In this document: in pieces, positions 45,895 through 54,710 of the stretch
Numbering within the stretch: position 1 is the stretch's first letter
Layout: each line of letters opens with the position of its first letter
NCBI GenBank assembly: GCA_003140215.1
Contig: PLJL01000004.1
Coordinates: 340,191 to 404,190 of the forward strand
DNA: 64,000 bases
Reading direction: 5' to 3'
DNA from: Vulcanimicrobiota bacterium
GTDB taxonomy: Bacteria; Vulcanimicrobiota; Vulcanimicrobiia; Vulcanimicrobiales; Vulcanimicrobiaceae
Program-made: the position numbers and the translations under genes
Notes under the pieces: model-generated
The model's input: only the letters and a program-made list of their open reading frames with translations
What the model was told of the DNA's origin: nothing
Databases searched by the model: none

Positions 45895-46937
45895 CGCACG
45901 AGGACCGTTCCCGCCGGGCGGTCGAGCACCTCGCCTACGATCGCCGCGGTGCCCAGATCGGCGAGCTCGGCCATGACGCCGGCCGCGCCCGCGGCAGCGA
46001 TCGCGATGAGCAGCCCGCCCGACGTCTGCGCGTCGGAGAGCGCGATGCGATACGCGTCGGCGACGCCCGGCGCGTACTGCGCGAACGCGGCGTGATCGCT
46101 CAGGTTGTCGCGCGTTCCCCCCGGGACGGCCTCGCGCGCGATGAGGTCGAGCAGGCCGTCGAACAGCGGCACCCGTCGCGCGTCGATTGCAAGCGCGACC
46201 CCTGAGGCGCGCGCCATCTCGCCCGCGTGCCCCACGAGCCCGTAGCCGGTGATGTCGGTCGCCGCGTGGGCGCCGTGCGCGAGCATCGCGCGCGCAGCCC
46301 GGTCGTTGAGCCGCGTCATCTGCGCGATCGCCGGACCCAGCGCTGCATCCTCGATGAGGTCGCGCTTGCGAGCGGTGGTGAGAATGCCGGTCCCGATCGG
46401 TTTGGTGAGGATCAGCAGGTCGCCCGGACGGGCGCCTGCGTTGGTGACGACGTGCCCGGGGCGGATCGTTCCGGTGACCGCCAAGCCGTATTTGGGCTCG
46501 TCGTCCTTGACCGTATGGCCGCCCAAGATGACGACGCCGGCCTGGCTCGCAACCGCCGCGCCGCCTTCGAGGATGCGCGCCAGGATCTCGGTCCCGAGCT
46601 CCTCGACCGGGAACGCGACCACGTTGAGCGCGGTGATCGGGATGCCGCCCATCGCGTACACGTCGCTGAGCGCGTTGGCCGCCGCGATGCGGCCGAAGTC
46701 GTACGGGTCGTCGACGATGGGCGTGAAGAAGTCGACGGTCTGGACCAGCGCCAGGTCGTCGCTGAGGCGGTAGACGCCGGCGTCGTCGCTCGTCGCGTGT
46801 CCGACGAGAACGTTCGGGTCCGTCACGGGTGGCAAGCGGCGCAGGACCTGCGCCAGGTCGGCAGAGCCGACTTTACTCGCTCAACCCGCGCAGGCCGAGT
46901 ACGCCGTCAGTCGGATTTGACGGCCGGGGGACTTCAT
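45891..46937 (-). CDS. selD: Selenide, water dikinase (selenophosphate synthetase), itself a selenoprotein (TGA = Sec19)
   Basis: 348 aa if the in-frame TGA at 46881-46883 is read as selenocysteine. It makes selenophosphate from selenide and ATP. Read from ATG 46937 the start is MKSPGRQIRLTAYSACAG, then Sec19, then ASKVGSADLAQVL, aligning with E. coli SelD IRLTQYSHGAG-Cys17-GCK; the essential Lys is Lys22. The rest is complete: TSDDAGVYRL, QTVDFFTPIVDDPYDFGRIA, ILGGHTVKDDEPKYGLAVTG, PQTSGG-equivalent DAQTSGGLLIA. Using the downstream TTG instead would remove the catalytic site. No good ribosome site is visible. Coupled to an exported-protein gene downstream. Confidence 0.88.
46838..46880 (-). 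promoter_or_regulatory. Putative bacterial SECIS region after the selD TGA
   Basis: Nine bases after TGA comes a perfect 6-bp hairpin GTCGGC-TCT-GCCGAC (46857-46871). Two bases later comes a perfect 7-bp hairpin GGCGCAG-GTC-CTGCGCC (46838-46854). The second has an apical loop that begins with G and lies 33 nt from the TGA, within the range recalled for bacterial SECIS (about 16-37 nt, G in the first two loop bases). Not verified by folding or SelB binding. Confidence 0.55.
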
Positions 46938-46984
46938 CGTATGTCGAATACACCACGCAGCACCGAACGTCCGCCGGAGAACTC

Positions 46985-48160
46985 GTGTCGAAGAACCTCT
47001 TGTTCATCCCCGGTCCCGTCACCGTCGCCGAGACGGTGCTCGGCGCGACCGCGCGACCGCTGATCGATCATCGCGGCCCGGAATTCAAAGCGCTGCTCGA
47101 GAGCATCGAGCGCCGCCTCAAACCGATCTTCGGGACCGAGCGCGCGCAGATCTTGATCCTGGGCTCGTCGGGCACCGGCGGCCTCGAAGCCGCGGTCGGG
47201 AACCTCTTCGGACCCGGTGACCGCGTGCTGGCCTGCCCCAACGGCGTCTTCGGTGATCGGCTCGTCGCCATCGCGCGGACCTTCGGCTGCGAGGTCGAGG
47301 TGCTCGACACGCCCTGGGGCGGTGCCGTCGACGCGGCCGCGCTGCGGGCGCGGCTCGCCGCGGCGACCGGCGACGCACGCTTCGACGGCGTGCTGCTCAC
47401 GCACAACGAGACCTCGACGGGCGCGCAGAACGACCTGGCCACGCTGGCCGAGGCCGTGCGCGGTCACGGCGCCTACGTGGTCGTCGACTCGGTCAGCGGC
47501 CTCGCCGCGAGCGAGTTCCGGATGGACGAGTGGGACTTCGACGTCGTCGTTTCGGCATCGCAGAAGGCGCTCGCGGCACCGCCCGGTCTGACGATGGTCG
47601 CCGTCGCGCCGCGCGCTTGGCAGCGCATCGAGGCCAACCTCACCGCGCAGCGGTTCTACTTCGACCTCCGCAAAGCGCGCGAGTTCGCGGTGCTGGGTCA
47701 GACGCCGTGGACGCCGCCGGTTTCGATCGTGTTCGGTCTGGACGCCGCGCTCGACGAGTTCGAGCGAACCGGCGCCGCCGCCGTGCACGAGCGCCACGCG
47801 CGCTACGCGCGCGCGATCCGCGCCGCCGGGCAGGCCCTGGGGCTGGAGGCGTACTCGCACGACGGCGCGCACTCCCCGACCGTGGTCGCGCTGCGGCTGC
47901 CGGCCGGGGTCGACGGCGACGCCATTCGCCGCAGCCTGCGCGAGGGGCGCGGCGTCGTGATCGGCGGTGGCCAGAAGGACCTCAAAGGAAAGATCATTCG
48001 CATCGGGACGATGGGCGATCTCACCCAGACCGACGTGCTGGGCGCGCTGGGCGCGCTGGAGATCGCGTTGCTCGAGGCCGGGGCACCGATCCACGCCGGC
48101 ACCGGCGTGCAAGCCGCGCTCAACGTGTTCCTCGAAGCGGAGCAGCCCGCCGCCGTGTAA
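46985..48160 (+). CDS. Class V aminotransferase (alanine/serine-glyoxylate type)
   Basis: A 391-aa PLP enzyme from GTG 46985 with GGAG five bases upstream; the open frame runs further back but would overlap selD. FIPGPVTVAE opens the family, GSSGTGGLEAAVGNL forms the cofactor pocket, VVDSVSGLAASEF precedes the Lys, SASQKALAAPPGL holds the PLP lysine, and IRIGTMGDLTQTDV is near the end. It transfers an amino group from alanine, serine or ureidoglycine to glyoxylate; the donor cannot be fixed. Divergent from selD. Confidence 0.88.
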   Translation: MSKNLLFIPGPVTVAETVLGATARPLIDHRGPEFKALLESIERRLKPIFGTERAQILILGSSGTGGLEAAVGNLFGPGDRVLACPNGVFGDRLVAIARTFGCEVEVLDTPWGGAVDAAALRARLAAATGDARFDGVLLTHNETSTGAQNDLATLAEAVRGHGAYVVVDSVSGLAASEFRMDEWDFDVVVSASQKALAAPPGLTMVAVAPRAWQRIEANLTAQRFYFDLRKAREFAVLGQTPWTPPVSIVFGLDAALDEFERTGAAAVHERHARYARAIRAAGQALGLEAYSHDGAHSPTVVALRLPAGVDGDAIRRSLREGRGVVIGGGQKDLKGKIIRIGTMGDLTQTDVLGALGALEIALLEAGAPIHAGTGVQAALNVFLEAEQPAAV

Positions 48161-48298
48161 CGCGGTCTTTACCGGGCGGCCGCGCCCACCCGCGGGGGGC
48201 CGCCGCGCCGGAGGGAATCGACCTTCCGACGAAGCACTTTTCCTGACTTCGGTTCGCGCAGATGCCCGGCTCCGCGCCGGGAAGAGAGGCCGACCGCG

Positions 48299-49180
48299 TT
48301 GCACGACCTCGCCCAGCAAATCGTCAGCGGTCTGGCGACAGGTTCGATCTTTGCCAGCATGGCGCTCGCGCTCGTGCTGATCTATCGAGCCATGGGGATC
48401 ATCAATTTCGCCCAAGGTGAGATGGCGATGTTCACCACCTACATCGCCTGGCAGCTGGTGCAGAACGGGATGCCGATGTGGGCCGCGTTCGGCGCCACCG
48501 TCCTGGTGGCGTTCGTCGGCGGCGTTGCGCTCGAGCGGCTCGTCATCCGTCCCGTCGAGCGTGCGCCGCAGCTCACCGTGGTCATCGTGACCCTGGGCTT
48601 GTTCACGGCCTTCAACGGCCTGGCCGGCTGGTTCTGGGGCTTCATCGTCAAGTCGTTCCCGACGCCCTTTCCGACCTCGCCGTTGCAACTGGGCGGCGTG
48701 GCCTTCAGCGCGCAGGACCTCGGCGTCATCGTCGTCTCGCTGGTCACGCTGGGCCTGATCTCGCTGTTCTTCCAAAAGACGAAGCTTGGGCTGGCGATGC
48801 GTGCCGCGGCGCTCTATCCCGAGGAGAGCCGCATGCTGGGGATCCGCGTCGGCTGGATGCTCGCGTTGGGCTGGGGGCTGGCTGCGGTCGTCGGGGCGAT
48901 CTCGGGGATCATGATCGCGCCGGTGGTGTTCCTGGATCCCAACATGATGCAGACGGTGATCGTCTACGCGTTTGCCGCCGCGGTCTTGGGCGGTATCGAG
49001 AGCCCGATCGGCGCCGTCGTCGGCGGGCTGATCCTGGGCGTCGGGATCAACCTGCTCGGCACCTACGTCGACGCGATCGGCAACGAGCTGCGGCTCGCGG
49101 CCGCATTGGCGGTCATCGTCGTCGTCTTGATGGTCAAACCGGCCGGGCTCTTCGGCCGCGCCACGGTGCAGCGCGTCTAG
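48299..49180 (+). CDS. livH: LivH-type ABC permease
   Basis: 293 aa from a TTG with a purine-rich AGAGAGG upstream. LivH hallmarks: IVSGLATGSIFASMALALVL, GIINFAQGEMAMF, ATPase loop GLAMRAAALYPEESRMLGI, GGIESPIGAVVGGLILG and VLMVKPAGLFGR. First gene of the third Liv-type importer, 139 bp after the aminotransferase. Confidence 0.92.
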   Translation: MHDLAQQIVSGLATGSIFASMALALVLIYRAMGIINFAQGEMAMFTTYIAWQLVQNGMPMWAAFGATVLVAFVGGVALERLVIRPVERAPQLTVVIVTLGLFTAFNGLAGWFWGFIVKSFPTPFPTSPLQLGGVAFSAQDLGVIVVSLVTLGLISLFFQKTKLGLAMRAAALYPEESRMLGIRVGWMLALGWGLAAVVGAISGIMIAPVVFLDPNMMQTVIVYAFAAAVLGGIESPIGAVVGGLILGVGINLLGTYVDAIGNELRLAAALAVIVVVLMVKPAGLFGRATVQRV

Positions 49181-49194
49181 TGGCGGCTCCCGGG

Positions 49195-50217
49195 ATGCGC
49201 TCCAACGGTCCACGGCTAGCGGCGATCGCGCTGGCGATCGTGGTCATCGCGGTGCTCCCGGCGATCGCCCCGTCGTTCATCGTCTTCGACTTCATCTTCG
49301 TGGCTGCGTACGCGATCGCGATCCTGGGGCTGATCGTCCTGACCGGGATGAACGGCCAGATCTCGCTGGGTCACGGCGCGTTCATGGCGCTGGGCGGCTA
49401 TGTCGCCGCGGTGCTCGCGCACAATGCCGGCTGGCCGTACTGGATCGGCGTTCCGCTCGCCGCCGTCGCGAGCGGCGCGTTCGGGATCCTCATCGGGCTC
49501 ATCGCGCTGCGCCTGGCCGGGGTCTACCTGGCGCTCGCGACGTTCTCGCTGGCCGTGGCGACGCCGTCGTTTCTCAAGCACTTCAAGAGCGTCACCGGCG
49601 GCTTCGGCGGGCTGTCGCTGGACACGGTAAAGGCCCCCGGCTGGTTTCCGCTCGACGCGCAGAACTGGCTGTACTACGTGGCCTGGGCGGTCACCGGCGT
49701 CGTCTTCTTGCTCTCGGCGCTGCTGGTGCAAGGCAAGTTCGGCCGCGCGTTGCGGGCGCTGCGCGACAATCCCATCGCGGCGGTCTCGTTCGGCGTCAAC
49801 CCGTACTACTACAAGACGCTGGCGTTCGGCTGGAGCGCGGTGCTGGCCGGCATCGGCGGCGCGTTCCTGGCGATGGCGACGGCGTACGTGAGCCCCGATA
49901 CCTTCACCTTTGCGCTCTCCATCACGCTGCTCATCGGGGCGGTGCTGGGCGGAATTCTGACCTTTTGGGGCGCACTAGTCGGAGCGATCGTCGTCGAGTT
50001 TCTCCCGTTCGTTGCGCAAAAGATCAACGCCGGCGCGCCCGGCGTCGTGTACGGCGTCGCCTTGATTCTCATGATGCTGTTCGTCCCCGACGGAATCGTC
50101 GGCGGACTGCAGCGACTCGTTCGCGGGCTGATCGGACAGCCGCAGCTACAGCCCGCGCTCGAACCCACCGTTCCACCCGCCGCTTCGATAGCGGTCGATC
50201 AGCCCTCGCGCGAGTAG
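49195..50217 (+). CDS. livM: LivM-type ABC permease
   Basis: 340 aa from ATG 49195; GTG 49180, overlapping the livH stop, is also possible. It has LIVLTGMNGQISLGHGAFMA, the ATPase loop RALRALRDNPIAAVSFGVN, GAVLGGILTFWGALVGA and FVPDGIVGGL at the C-terminus, then a short hydrophilic tail. Second permease of the importer. Confidence 0.92.
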   Translation: MRSNGPRLAAIALAIVVIAVLPAIAPSFIVFDFIFVAAYAIAILGLIVLTGMNGQISLGHGAFMALGGYVAAVLAHNAGWPYWIGVPLAAVASGAFGILIGLIALRLAGVYLALATFSLAVATPSFLKHFKSVTGGFGGLSLDTVKAPGWFPLDAQNWLYYVAWAVTGVVFLLSALLVQGKFGRALRALRDNPIAAVSFGVNPYYYKTLAFGWSAVLAGIGGAFLAMATAYVSPDTFTFALSITLLIGAVLGGILTFWGALVGAIVVEFLPFVAQKINAGAPGVVYGVALILMMLFVPDGIVGGLQRLVRGLIGQPQLQPALEPTVPPAASIAVDQPSRE

Positions 50218-50259
50218 CGCAACGTCACGCGCCGGCTCGGCGCAATCGAGGAGGTATCA

Positions 50260-51516
50260 GTGAAACCATTCATTAGCAGAACCGTGACCGGCATCTTCGC
50301 CGCAGCCTTTGCGCTGGCCGTAACCGGTAGTACGATCGCGCCTGCCCGGGCGGCCGATCCCGGCGTAACCGATACCGAGATCGTTCTGGGCGGTACGCAT
50401 CCGTACAGCGGCCCGGCATCGGCATACGGAAACATCGGGAAAGGCATCGCCGCCTACTTCAGCTACGTCAACGACAAAGGCGGAGTGAACGGGCGCAAGA
50501 TCAAGTACATCGACAAGGACGACGGCTACAGCCCGCCGCAGGCGGTGCAGCTCGTGCACCAGATGGTCGAGCAGGACAAGGTCTTCGCGATCTTCGACAC
50601 GCTCGGCACGGCGGTGAATACCGCGATCCGCCCGTACCTCAACCAGCAAGGCATCCCGCACATGTTCGTCGCCACGGGCGCCACGACGTGGGGCAAGGAT
50701 GCCAAGCAGTTTCCGTGGACGATCGGCTGGCAGCCCGACTATCAGTCCGAGGCGATCATCTACGCGAGGGACATCCTGACGAATCACCCCAAGGCCAAGA
50801 TCGGCGTCCTGTATCAGAACGACGACTACGGTGAGGACTACAACGTCGGGCTGAAGCGCGGCCTCGCCAAGCACGAGAACATGATCGTCAAGATGGCGTC
50901 GTACGAGACGACCGATCCGAGCGTCGGCTCGCAGATCGCGACCCTCAAAGCCTCGGGCGCGGATACGTTCATGATCTTCGCCACGCCCAAGTTCGCGATT
51001 CAGGCGATGGTGCTCGCGGCGCAGCAGTCGTGGCATCCGGTGATCTACCTGAACAACGTTTCGGCCGCCGTGCCCTTCATGAACGCGGCGTCCAAGGCGG
51101 GCGGGCCGGGCGCGGTCGCCGGCGTGATCAGCACGATCTATCTCAAAGATCCGGCCAACCACGCGCGCTACGCCGGCGATGCCGGGATGAAGCTCTACAA
51201 CGAGATCATGGCCAAGTATCTGCCCAGCGCCGACAAGGACGACGGCAACTACCTCTACGGCGTGGCGATCGCGTACACGATGTGCGACGTGCTCAAGCGC
51301 GCCGGCAAGGATCTGACGCGCAAGAAGGTCATGGACATCGCGGCGAACCTCACGGAGAAGGACAACCCGTGGGCCTACCCGGGTGTCGTGATCCACAGCT
51401 CGCCCGACTTCCGTTTCCCGATCACGCAGATGATCGCGGCGAAGTGGCTCACGACGGACTGGTCTCCGATGGGAGTGCTCGTCGACACGCGCACGATGAC
51501 GACGGCAGCGAAGTAG
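50260..51516 (+). CDS. livK: Liv-type periplasmic substrate-binding protein
   Basis: 418 aa from GTG 50260 with GAGGAGGT upstream. Signal peptide ISRTVTGIFAAAFALAVTGS, cut near PARAADPG. Peripla_BP_6 features: TDTEIVLGGTHPYSGPASAY, GGVNGRKIKYIDKDDGY, NDDYGEDYNVGLKRGL and ASGADTFMIFATPK. This branch, with HPYSGPASAYG and YSPPQAVQL, is often linked to amino acid or aromatic-acid uptake. Set between livM and livG of the third importer. Confidence 0.92.
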   Translation: MKPFISRTVTGIFAAAFALAVTGSTIAPARAADPGVTDTEIVLGGTHPYSGPASAYGNIGKGIAAYFSYVNDKGGVNGRKIKYIDKDDGYSPPQAVQLVHQMVEQDKVFAIFDTLGTAVNTAIRPYLNQQGIPHMFVATGATTWGKDAKQFPWTIGWQPDYQSEAIIYARDILTNHPKAKIGVLYQNDDYGEDYNVGLKRGLAKHENMIVKMASYETTDPSVGSQIATLKASGADTFMIFATPKFAIQAMVLAAQQSWHPVIYLNNVSAAVPFMNAASKAGGPGAVAGVISTIYLKDPANHARYAGDAGMKLYNEIMAKYLPSADKDDGNYLYGVAIAYTMCDVLKRAGKDLTRKKVMDIAANLTEKDNPWAYPGVVIHSSPDFRFPITQMIAAKWLTTDWSPMGVLVDTRTMTTAAK

Positions 51517-51520
51517 CCGG

Positions 51521-52261
51521 GTGGCGTCTCTGCTGGAAGTCCGCGGCCTGACGATCCGGTTCGGCGGCATCACGGCGTTGAACGATGTTTCGTTCGACGT
51601 CGCCGAAGGCCACATCGCCGGATTGATCGGCCCCAACGGCGCCGGCAAGACGACCTGCTTCAACTGCATCACGCGCCTCTACCAGCCCAGTTCGGGGCAG
51701 GTGGTCTTCCAGGGCGACGATCTGCTGCGGTGCGCGCCGCAGCAGATCGCCGGAAAGCGTATCGCGCGCACTTTTCAGAACGTGGCGCTGTTCGACCACA
51801 TGACCACGCTCGACAACGTGCTCGTCGGCGGGCACGCGCGGTTTCCCAGCGGACTCGCCGGCCGGCAATTCGAAGCGCAAGCGCGGGCGGAGGCGCTCGA
51901 GATCCTCGACCGGCTCGGGATGGCGCAGTGTGCCGGGCGCCCGGTCCGCGGGCTGCCGTTCGGGACGCGCAAGAGCGTCGAGCTCGCGCGCGCGCTCATG
52001 GCGAAGCCCGTGCTCCTGCTGCTCGACGAACCGGCGGCGGGGCTGAGCCACGAGGAAGTCGCCCAGCTCGGCACCACGATCAAACGCGTCGCGGTCGAGT
52101 TCGAAACGACGATCCTGATGGTCGAGCACCACATGCAATTGGTGATGAGCGTCTCCGACCACATCATCGTGCTCGCCTCAGGTCGCAAGCTCGCCGACGG
52201 CACTCCCGAAATCGTCCAGCAGAATCCGGCGGTGATCGAGGCGTACCTTGGCACCGTCTGA
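51521..52261 (+). CDS. livG: LivG-type ABC transporter ATP-binding protein
   Basis: 246 aa from a GTG 4 bp after livK. Walker A GPNGAGKTT, signature LPFGTRKSVELARAL, Walker B LLLLDEPAAGLS and MVEHHMQLVM. It ends AYLGTV, overlapping livF by 14 bp. Confidence 0.92.
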   Translation: MASLLEVRGLTIRFGGITALNDVSFDVAEGHIAGLIGPNGAGKTTCFNCITRLYQPSSGQVVFQGDDLLRCAPQQIAGKRIARTFQNVALFDHMTTLDNVLVGGHARFPSGLAGRQFEAQARAEALEILDRLGMAQCAGRPVRGLPFGTRKSVELARALMAKPVLLLLDEPAAGLSHEEVAQLGTTIKRVAVEFETTILMVEHHMQLVMSVSDHIIVLASGRKLADGTPEIVQQNPAVIEAYLGTV

Positions 52262-52973
52262 GGGCGCGCTGCTCGAAGCGCGGGACCTCCACGCGCGCTA
52301 CGGCGAGATCGAAGCGATCCGCGGCGTCGATTTGACCGTCGCCCGCGGCTCGATCGTGGCGCTGCTGGGGGCGAACGGGGCCGGCAAAACGAGCACCTTA
52401 CGGGCCTTGACGGGCACGATCAAAACCACCGGCACGGTCGTGTTCGCCGGTCGCACGCTGCAACGGCGCACCCCCGAGGACGCGGCGCGGATCGGGATCG
52501 GCCACGTGCCCGAAGGCCGCGGCACGCTGAGCAGCCTCTCGGTTTGGGAGAACCTGATGCTCGGCGCGTACTGCGTGAGCAAGCGCGCCTCCGTACGCGC
52601 GCGCTGCGATCGCGTCATCGGATATTTCCCCTGGCTGGCCGAGCGCAAGCACCAACCCGCCGGGACGCTCAGCGGCGGCGAGCAGCAGATGCTGGCGATC
52701 GCGCGCGCGCTGATGCTCGAGCCGCAATTGCTGTTGCTCGACGAGCCGTCGCTGGGGCTGGGCCCCAAGATCGTGCGCGACATCTTCGCCCTGCTGCGCA
52801 CGATCAACCAGCAGGACGGCGTCAGCATCCTCGTCGCCGAGCAGAACGCGACGGTCGCGCTCGCGGTTGCCGATCATGCCTACGTGCTGGAGACCGGCCG
52901 CGTCGCGGTCTCCGGGCCCAGCAGCGAGCTGGCCGGCAACGACCGCGTCCGGCGTTCGTACCTGGGCTACTGA
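52248..52973 (+). CDS. livF: LivF-type ABC transporter ATP-binding protein
   Basis: 241 aa from a TTG inside the end of livG. Walker A GANGAGKTS, signature LSGGEQQMLAIARAL, Walker B LLLLDEPSLGLGP and LVAEQN. Last gene of the third importer; a hairpin terminator region follows. Confidence 0.92.
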   Translation: MAPSEGALLEARDLHARYGEIEAIRGVDLTVARGSIVALLGANGAGKTSTLRALTGTIKTTGTVVFAGRTLQRRTPEDAARIGIGHVPEGRGTLSSLSVWENLMLGAYCVSKRASVRARCDRVIGYFPWLAERKHQPAGTLSGGEQQMLAIARALMLEPQLLLLDEPSLGLGPKIVRDIFALLRTINQQDGVSILVAEQNATVALAVADHAYVLETGRVAVSGPSSELAGNDRVRRSYLGY

Positions 52974-52977
52974 GCTA

Positions 52978-52992
52978 GGCTCAGGGCGACAA
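52978..52992. repeat. Dispersed repeat copy E (short)
   Basis: GGCTCAGGGCGACAA shares the GGCTCAG(N)xGACAA core of copies B and D. It directly follows the livF stop. Confidence 0.45.
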
Positions 52993-52995
52993 AAA

Positions 52996-53027
52996 GAAAC
53001 GCCCGGGAGCTTGCTCCCGGGCGTTTC
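52996..53027 (-). terminator. Rho-independent terminator between livF and the porin gene
   Basis: Long perfect arms GAAACGCCCGGGAG / CTCCCGGGCGTTTC around a 4-nt loop. On the minus strand a T-rich run (TTTCTTTTTG) follows, so it best fits the porin gene, but it can also stop livF transcripts from the other side. Confidence 0.8.
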
Positions 53028-53048
53028 TCATCTGAGAGACTCGATGGG

Positions 53049-54386
53049 CTACTTGAACATGTTGTTGGTGTCGAGGTGGAACGTCCCGATGACGTCCCAC
53101 GAACCGACGTGGATCGCGTTGGGCCCCACGAACGGCGTACCCTGAGGAACCGAATGGTAGTCCGAGTGGCGCAGCGCGAGCGTGAAGCCCGGGCTGAACC
53201 GCTTGCTCAGCTGCATCGTCAGCGCCGAGTTCCAGCGATACGGGACCCCGGTCGTCGTGCCGAACGGAATGTTGAGGGTGGGGTTCTCGTAGAAGTTCAG
53301 CGCGCCCCAACGCTCGTTCATCAGGAACGTCACGCCGCGCCGTATGTCTACGGGCAGGATCCAGCTGACGCCCTGGGTCGTCTCCCAGTACGCGCTCGTC
53401 CCCGGGTTCTCGTCGAAATAGCCGACGTTGCCGTTCCCGTTCGGGCACGTCAGCTGCGAGGCCGACCCGGTCGCCGCGGTCAGCGCGTTGATCAGCGCCG
53501 CGCTGCAGAGCATCCCGACGTGGTGGTCGACGTTCTGATGATCGGCCGTCCATGTCAGCGCGAACACGCTGTTCCAAAGGTCTTTCCACGGCTTGGTCGT
53601 GTACGTCAAACCGGCGTAGCCGTAGTGGTGCTCGGTCGAGCTGACCGAGCAGTTCGCGCCGGTCGACTGACCGTTGTTGTTGCACAGGAACGGCACGGTG
53701 CTCGTACCGTTGCCGCCGTTGGTCCAGATGCGATGCCGGAACGAGTCACCGACGTCGAGCGTCCAGAAGCGGTCGAAGGCATACGTCGCGTGGTACTGCA
53801 GGATGATGTCGCGGCTGTCGCTCGGGCAGATCCGGTTGGCGAAGCCGCCGGGTGCGACCGGCTGAAGGACGCACTCCAACGGCTGGTTGACCGTGCCTTC
53901 GGTAATGCGGTCGAACAGCAAGTTCAGCTTTTTCGTGATCGGGAAGCGCACGGTGCCGCCGACGTCGAGCGGGTCGTACAGGTTGATCGGGCTGAGGCCG
54001 GTCACCGGCAATGCGGGCCGGTTCGCGTAGTACGCCGGCTGGGTGAACGTCACGACGAAGTCGATGACGGGCAGCATGCTGAACGGCGTCGCCTTGGGAG
54101 CCGGACGCGCCTGGGCCAGGACGGGAGCCTTGTCGACGGCCGGCGGCGGAACGACCTGGGCAACCGGCTGCGGCGGAGCCACGCTCGTGGGCGCCGGGGC
54201 GGCTGCTGGGGCGGCTGCTGGGGCGGCTGCTGGGGCGGTTTGGTCCGCGGCGGCGACCGGGACGTCGGGGGCCGCACCCGGGTCGGTCTGTGCCTGGGCG
54301 GTCGTCGTCGCGACGAGCGAGAGGGCTACGGCGGCGCACAGCGCCGTCAGCAGCGGGCTGATCTTACGAAGATGCAAAGCATCCAT
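53049..54386 (-). CDS. Outer-membrane beta-barrel (porin-like) protein
   Basis: 445 aa. Signal peptide ISPLLTALCAAVALSLVATT, then an Ala/Pro-rich linker (TAPAAAPAAAPAAAPAPTS) encoded by a 12-bp tandem repeat. The rest is a series of alternating amphipathic strands (for example GGTVRFPITKKLNLLFDRIT, HATYAFDRFWTLDVGDSFRH, ALTMQLSKRFSPGFTLALRH) and ends in an aromatic Phe-Lys. Cysteines form possible surface-loop disulfides. The function could be a porin or an adhesin barrel. It has its own promoter and terminator. Confidence 0.7.
   Translation of the reverse strand: MDALHLRKISPLLTALCAAVALSLVATTTAQAQTDPGAAPDVPVAAADQTAPAAAPAAAPAAAPAPTSVAPPQPVAQVVPPPAVDKAPVLAQARPAPKATPFSMLPVIDFVVTFTQPAYYANRPALPVTGLSPINLYDPLDVGGTVRFPITKKLNLLFDRITEGTVNQPLECVLQPVAPGGFANRICPSDSRDIILQYHATYAFDRFWTLDVGDSFRHRIWTNGGNGTSTVPFLCNNNGQSTGANCSVSSTEHHYGYAGLTYTTKPWKDLWNSVFALTWTADHQNVDHHVGMLCSAALINALTAATGSASQLTCPNGNGNVGYFDENPGTSAYWETTQGVSWILPVDIRRGVTFLMNERWGALNFYENPTLNIPFGTTTGVPYRWNSALTMQLSKRFSPGFTLALRHSDYHSVPQGTPFVGPNAIHVGSWDVIGTFHLDTNNMFK
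54197..54238. repeat. 12-bp tandem repeat coding the Ala-Pro linker
   Basis: Three and a half copies of GGGCGGCTGCTG on the plus strand, coding Ala-Ala-Ala-Pro units in the porin-like protein on the minus strand. Such arrays often vary in copy number. Confidence 0.8.
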
Positions 54387-54710
54387 TGTGTGAGGGTGCC
54401 TCCTTACGAGAGCGCTGCTTGGAGGTGCCCCTCGTGGCGGGCGCGGCGTACATCCCCGACGGCGTTCTTCAACGTCCCGTCGAATTGGTTGTCCGCCCGT
54501 CCCCGTGCCACGGAAGAAGAATGCCTTCCCTCCGAATGCATTACGGAAGAAGTATCATCCAAGCCAGCTGTTTGTCAAACGTAAAGCCCGCTGCAAAGGT
54601 GCCCCAGGCGCAAACGTTACGGACCCGCCCATGAGAAACAGGGGTTTGTCGGATACCAGGGCCGCCGGGCGATCCGGCGAAAACGCCCGCCCCACCCCGC
54701 CGCTGGAAAG
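54387..54710. other. Intergenic region between porin and fadB
   Basis: About 320 bp without a gene. It holds the porin promoter and leader on the minus strand. Short ORFs here overlap the promoter and the fadB start and lack homology-like features, so they were not called. No promoter for fadB could be assigned with confidence. Confidence 0.5.
54551..54578 (-). promoter_or_regulatory. Strong candidate sigma70-type promoter for the porin-like gene
   Basis: On the minus strand a perfect TTGACA (54578-54573) and GATACT (54556-54551) are 16 bp apart, in an AT-richer patch. Transcription would start near 54544, giving a leader of about 160 nt. The leader has an AAGGAGG about 12 bases before the ATG. 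Confidence 0.55.

Noticed and set aside
45891..46835. selD read from the TTG at 46835 as a complete 314-aa protein
   Set aside because: It would lack the catalytic Cys/Sec and Lys, while the upstream frame through TGA matches SelD exactly.
46829..46984. N-terminal extension of the class V aminotransferase
   Set aside because: The extra residues overlap selD, look unlike the family, and a GTG with a ribosome site starts the homology at 46985.
46934..49213. A 759-aa open frame on the minus strand across the aminotransferase and livH
   Set aside because: Antisense to two clear genes; composition is charged and repetitive as expected of a shadow.
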